The position numbers and the translations under genes were made by a program. Below are positions 58,680-64,000 of a stretch of DNA of 64,000 bases, piece by piece; position 1 is the stretch's first letter; each line of letters opens with the position of its first letter. The stretch lies in NCBI GenBank assembly GCA_019321725.1, contig CM033124.1, positions 14,996,868-15,060,867 on the forward strand, read 5' to 3'. Below the pieces are notes generated by a model. It saw only the letters and a program-made list of their open reading frames with translations. It made no database searches and had not been told where the DNA came from. Source of the DNA: Paulownia fortunei (Eukaryota > Streptophyta > Magnoliopsida > Lamiales > Paulowniaceae).

Positions 58680-61348
58680 ATTTGTTATTCTCCAGAAGGT
58701 TCTCTTCTTTCGACGATGCTAAAACTACAAAATTGAAGAATGAAATGAAGGGGGAAAGTGGGTAGAGAAAGAAGAGAGCGCGTGAGATTTGATTAAATGA
58801 GACGGCGGCTCCGCCAGCTTATGCGGTGAAAGAACGACGACGTGTTGGAAATAAGAGAAGACACGCTTGCCAGAGAATAGCCCAAGTGAATTGGTCGCAA
58901 CTGGGCCGGCCCAAATTCCTCCATTGGATTTCTTTTTTTTTAATACGATATTGATATTTTAAAAACTCATTTTAGCTAATTTGTTGCTTTTAACATATAC
59001 AAATTTAATTTGTATATTAATGATTCAAGAAATATAAAATAAAAAATATTAATCTATTTAAACTCAATTAGTGTTTAACTTTGATAAAGCTTGTTTGGTA
59101 TTTTATTTATCTTTGCAGTGACAAACTATTAAACATATTTCAAACTCGTACAATTATAAATTTGAGAGCTTGTCAAAACAAATACACATACATTGGTCAA
59201 CCTATATAATTCAGAGGCATTTTGGAAAATTGAATCATGCTAATATTTGATATTTGTACCGTTTGCGAATACTCTTTTAATAGGTATCCAATGCTCTAAA
59301 AATGTGTTGCTTGATAATAATTATCGTGACCCCTAAAAGAGTAGGCTAGTTAGATCAAATGCAACTCATCATTTAAAACAACTATGGTCGTGCTATTATA
59401 ATTTCATATTTTTGAGATGTTGCATTCAGTAAATAATATGTTGGATGAATAATAATAAGTGTTTAATTTCTTATAAAATAAAGTATTTATTCATTATTCA
59501 AACAATTATGGTTTTTATTTATAAGGTATGAGACTTATTATTTATCGAAAATATGAACTTTTAAAATTAGGTAGCTAATTTTTAAAAGTGAATTCTACAT
59601 AATGTTTGTATCGAAATATATTAGAGCATACACTATCTGTTCGAATTACAATTGAATGGCGATGGAGATGATGCCGACATTACAGTGTTCGTTCGGAACT
59701 AATTAATAGAGCTAGTGCACAAACTGCCGTCATAAACGCGATGATTATAAAGCGTGTTGAGTGTAGTATATATATTACTTATAATTTCATACTTTTGGAC
59801 GCCATTTAGTCTCCATTGAAAGGGTTTTAGAAAATGTAACATTGTTTACTCAATTATGACACTATAAACTTTAAAATTTGATTTTCTTTCTTTTACACAA
59901 AATTATTTATTATAAATTATATGATTAAATATACTTTATTCCAGCAATATTGATTTTTCATTGATGGTCCTCTATTAATAAAATATTCAAATATCTTCAT
60001 AAAATAATAAAATTTATATTGATGGACAAAAATACCCTTAAGTTAAATAAAAAGTTAAATTCACTTTTCCCCATCTCTTATTAACTATATAATATTTTTT
60101 CCCCTAACACTAACTTTATTAAATAAATTAATCTTTAATAAAATCAAAAATAAATAAGTGGCAAAATATAATAAGACATATTAATTTAAAAAAAATATAT
60201 CACATAAACTTATACAACTACCATTTATTTATATATTTCTTTAACGAGTAAGAATTAAAATTAGATAATTGATAATATTTAATGGTATAAATAATTTTAT
60301 TATTTAAGGTAGGCATTTAAAGGTCAAATATATTAATGAATCTAATTTAAAGGTATACTAATTTATAAGTGTGAAAAAAAAGCAAATTAGAAATTTAAAA
60401 ATAAAAAATCTCATAAAGTATAATAATTCAATTAAGAAATTTTGAGTGAAAAAATTTAAATAAAGAATTGGATGGAATCAATATATAAAACATGGTTTGC
60501 AGTATCTTGAGAATTCTAGAGATGTGTAGAAGTATATAAAAAAATATAAAAAATGGTAGAGCGTCTTCTAAGAAGGTAAGAAATGTTGTATATTGAGAAA
60601 TTTATTCCTTTACAAATATCTAGAAGTATATACTAAAAATATTTTGGAGAGCTCTAGATAGTCTCTCTTTACTGTTGATTGTTTTTTAATCACCTTTCTA
60701 GTATAAATAGATTGTAGGACTTCATTTGTAACCAATCAAATCTGAGAAAAAGTTTAAATATAATAGAATAGGATAATTGGTGAGAAAATTAGAGAAATAT
60801 CATAAATTCACTTATATAAAATTAATTTTATTTAGAAATTCAAAGTATCCCAAAACAATTTAGTACAAACAATTTAGACTACCAACTTTTGAAAAAGGAT
60901 TGACATGAAAAAAGAAACTTTTGGTAAAATATAATATTAATATGATTTTTATCGCACCGGATATTTTTTGTGACCAAAGAGGAAGTTCAGCAGCAAGATA
61001 ATTTTTCCAGCCGAAAAAGCCCCGACATTTTTTCCAAGAAAAGATAAATATCTTTTTTAGCCAACAAATGAGTCAATAATGCTTAATTGACTGAAGAGAA
61101 GTTGTATTTTTACTTTATGGCGGGGTATGGAAATTGAAGCGGTCTCAATTTTGGTCCAAAATTTTGAAGGGAATAAATAATTGCACAATAATTAGATGCA
61201 AATTGGAAGTGGATGTCCTGGTGAGGTAAATGTCGGAAGAGGTTGTCTTGGTAAGGCAAATTCCGATAGCGTGTTGGACAGCTAAATGGTGAAACTAAAT
61301 CTTTTTGCATGAGTGTTGGAGATGAGAGTCATTCTTTTCACAATTTGA
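58680..61348. other. SDHAF4 promoter and intergenic region
   Basis: 58680-58920 is relatively GC-rich and is the likely promoter and leader of SDHAF4. The rest is AT-rich with no recognised gene, RNA or mobile element; the minus frame at 61110-61310 has no domain. Confidence 0.6.
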
Positions 61349-61660
61349 AGTGTTAGGGTAAATCTTATTGTATGCATGTGAAGCTAAATCTTCTTGGAAG
61401 TGTTAGGGTAAATCTTATTGTATGCATGTGAAGCTAAATCTTCTTGGATATACATTGGGATAATAGCATTCTCTTTATTTTTTTCACAGTTTGAGGGGTA
61501 GATTGATTTAAGCTAAATCTTCTTGGATATACATTGGGATAATAGCATTCTCTTTATTTTTTTCACAATTTGAGTGGTAGATTGATTTCAGCTAAATCTT
61601 CTTGCATATGTATGAGTGTCGGAAATGAGAGAATTCTCTTTGTTTTTTCATAATTTGAGT
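61349..61660. repeat. Two nested tandem arrays: 50-bp unit x2, then 79-bp unit x3
   Basis: 61349-61398 and 61399-61448 are near-identical 50-bp units (agtgttagggtaaatcttat...). From 61432 a 79-bp unit beginning agctaaatcttcttgga repeats at 61511 and, more diverged, at 61590. The two arrays share the agctaaatcttcttgg word, so they overlap. Non-coding. Confidence 0.88.
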
Positions 61661-62886
61661 GGTAAGAGTGTAAGGTTGGACTAGAGTGTAAGGATGCTTA
61701 TTTCTAATTTTTTCTTCATAAATTATGTAAAAATGTGTTTCTAACTTTTGTAAGATTTTTTGGAATGAGAGAATAATTTGGAAATGTAGTGAATTTAAAT
61801 GAATTTTATCTGAAGAAATAATCAAATGGTTTATAGAGTCCATCATTTTTGCTTCGAAAATGCATCAGGTGGTGCAAATCTGCTAATTGTAAAGAGAAAC
61901 TATGTCTTAGGTTTCAAGTTAGGATTGCTACTAGAATTGATATATATTCAATTTCTCTTAAAAAAATAAAAAATAGAAAATACTGTAGGCAATTGAAATC
62001 ACATTCTTGGCCCTCAAATGCCAGGATTCCATTGAAATCACATTCTTGGCCCTGCTGTTGTCATGATTCCAAGACAATTGAAGGCAAGTGCACCTTTCCA
62101 CCGCCACAAGCTCAATCCATGGAGAAAGATGGAAGCAAATAAGGCTTGGAAAATGACTGAAATTTTCAAAGTAATGTGTCTGTTTTTGGAAGATTTAGCC
62201 TGATTTTGGTGTTTTTCTGATGGTGTTGGAGGGGTGTTCTTACAACTCAACATACTCTCTTATAACTTTATCAACCTACCTTATGCAACTTTGAAGAAGT
62301 TCAAAACTTTTATTGTAGTTTTTTCATCATAGCTTTTCTCTTAGATGGTTTTATTACAAGGAAATAACTCTCTTATACTTGGAATGATTTCCGCATTACG
62401 TTATTGAAACCCAGAAGCTGAAGCAAGAAGTGTTGATGGATATTTTTGGAAAATTTGTCTGAATTAAGTGCTCAAAACCAAAAAATCTAAAGGTACTTGG
62501 GTTAGATGAAGCCTATTCACAAGCCCAAAAAAGCAACTTATGTATCCAAATAAAGTTCTTCAAACAAAAATGCTTTCATCACCTGTGATTATTGCCAAGG
62601 TTGGAACGCCAGAAGGCATTTGAGTGACCAGATTTATCAAACTACACAGATCTTATTTGGTTTATTATTAAACAAACACTATATACAAATCTAGTGCAGC
62701 ATTTGATCGAGAAAGGAGATTATTACAGGTATGAAGAAACAAACTAGTTTGCAGCTTATTGAGTAGATCCCGCCTAAGCCTCAATTAGCACAACACCAAC
62801 TAACATTACCATAGTATCATCTTTTCTAACCTCATCAGGTCTAAGAACTAGAGTCCAACGTTTATTCTTGGTCATAATAGAAACAG
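61661..62886. other. 3' flank of the CCT gene
   Basis: No gene recognised. The word attgaaatcacattcttgg occurs twice, 39 bp apart (61992 and 62031), a small tandem duplication. The part next to 62886 is the likely 3' UTR of the CCT gene. Confidence 0.55.
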
Positions 62887-64000
62887 TCATTGCTTCTTGG
62901 AACTTTCTATTTCTTCGGTCTTGGCAAATCTTCCACGGATTCTTGGTTGGCTGTCAGCCAAAGCCTTCCTGCAAGCATACTGAAATGAAAAATAATATTA
63001 GTCTAGTCCCTTTGTCTCACTCGGATATGCAGTTTGTTCAGTGCGCAAGCAAACGTGTAGTTTTCCTTTCTTCTTCTTCTTCTTCTTCTCTTTTCTTATT
63101 TTTTTGTGATGGCACGTCTTAAGGAAAAAGCGACAACTTGAGCGAAATTTACAGTCATTTGAGAAGTAGGGTGCATAGAAAATTAACTCGTGTTCTACGT
63201 TTCAGGTCAACTTGAAGTAGCATCAATATAGAGCCATTGGTACAATTTGTAATGGAAGATGTATTGGGAAATTGAAAAAAGATTTCTCACCTTGATTTTT
63301 CTGCCAAAATTTCTCTTTGACTTCTTACTCCAGTATCTGGAGAGCTTTTCCCTGCGATCTTCAGAAGTGCAGCTGCTGATAATTTTAGGTTGCCCCATCG
63401 AGGGTTGTACGAGACTTATATCACCATTACCAAGAGTCTGTCATAAAAACTGAGTGTCAATGACCCTGCCCAATCCTGTCGAAGAGTCCAGAAACATCTA
63501 AACATTTCTCAGTTCGTAGACCTTGTCATGGAACCAATAAATGCTTATGGCTCAGTTAGGAGCACATGTAAAAGAGAACTTCATTCGCCAGAAGTTGATA
63601 CATATTTGTTTCAAGCTACAAGTTAAGATGTACTCGAACAAATTTTTTTAGATATCGGATTTTGAGGCCACATTTCTCCAGGTCTTTACCCTCCGATAAT
63701 GTTATATTAAGATTTTAACTTAGGTTCTATACCATGCAGCTGCAGTATGAATGATATACATGTAATCTAACTAAGTAGTATGAGATGTGTGATGTACATG
63801 TATCTAACTCACTAGTATGAGGAAGGCATCAACCTTTAAAAAAAAAAACAAAATCAGTAGTAGAAGGGGGTAAAGGAAGAATGGGAGAACAAAAATATGT
63901 GTGAATTAGATAGAAGAGTTGACCTTTATGTCTCCTTCACTAAATGCTCTTCGCATCCCATAAACAGCCCCAAAGTCCAAAACAGGAAAATCCAGAAATT
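62887..64000 (-). CDS. CCT-motif family protein (5' part outside window)
   Basis: Three exons seen on the minus strand: 63924 to beyond 64000, 63291-63437 and 62887-62979, with GT..AG junctions in phase 0. The first visible block reads FGAVYGMRRAFSEGDIK, the second TLGNGDISLVQPS and then SEDRREKLSRYWSKKSKRNF, and the last YACRKALADSQPRIRGRFAK, ending TEEIESSKKQ. The last two exons make a complete CCT domain, the nuclear-localisation and NF-Y/HAP-type interaction motif of CONSTANS, CO-like and TOC1. The RRAFSEGDI lead-in and TEE after the CCT place it in the CCT-only family (similar, from memory, to At5g53420 and At4g27900) rather than the B-box CO proteins. Expected role: nuclear transcription regulator. 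The N-terminal part is not in the window. Confidence 0.88.

Noticed and set aside
61349..61660. Regular repeats that might suggest a CRISPR array
   Set aside because: The units are directly adjacent without unique spacers, and the sequence is plant nuclear DNA.

Overview
The window is a piece of plant nuclear genome, from a eudicot. It is AT-rich, its genes carry GT..AG introns, and it holds plant-specific families: clade PP2C phosphatases, a plant cyclic nucleotide-gated channel, LRK10L/WAK-like receptor kinases, an ATL RING-H2 ligase, a CCT-motif protein, a Tat-lineage Ty3/gypsy retrotransposon and a Stowaway MITE. I cannot name the species.

Layout. 1-6680: a PP2C gene (minus strand, PP2C76-like, last exon cut by the window edge). 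6681-13690: AT-rich intergenic DNA with degraded repeats. 13691-20176: an intact CNGC1-like channel (713 aa, seven coding exons) with a Stowaway MITE in its second intron. In Arabidopsis PP2C76 and CNGC1 are also neighbours, so this end looks like conserved microsynteny. 21301-23261: a cytoplasmic receptor-like pseudokinase. 25092-25850: a 5'-truncated PP2C pseudogene. 26606-48744: four LRK10L-type receptor kinase copies in two head-to-head pairs. 29439-39491: a 10 kb LTR retrotransposon inserted between the genes of the first pair. 49191-53857: an ATL20/21/22-like RING-H2 gene whose ectodomain matches one of the two receptor-kinase subtypes. 58356-58679: the mitochondrial assembly factor SDHAF4. 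62887 to the right edge: a CCT-motif gene, cut by the window.

How the parts fit. The most informative region is 26.6-53.9 kb. Five genes share a GUB_WAK_bind type ectodomain. Four join it to a transmembrane segment and a kinase, one to a RING-H2 E3 domain. The receptor genes look like a duplicated divergent pair: (minus, subtype A / plus, subtype B) twice. The retrotransposon has split the promoter of the first pair. That pair has lost catalytic residues, while the second pair keeps all kinase motifs and carries only one single-base deletion per gene. All four open reading frames are broken as read here, so either the locus is decaying or the assembly has local indel errors.

The retrotransposon itself is informative: perfect 5-bp target duplication, LTRs about 5% diverged by eye, a degenerate Ty3 RNase H followed by a second RNase H with a full D-E-D set, a seven-copy 91-bp tandem array, and an antisense ORF with its own TATA box. 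Exon boundaries were placed by hand from splice consensus, reading phase and homology recalled from known families; no database search was possible.
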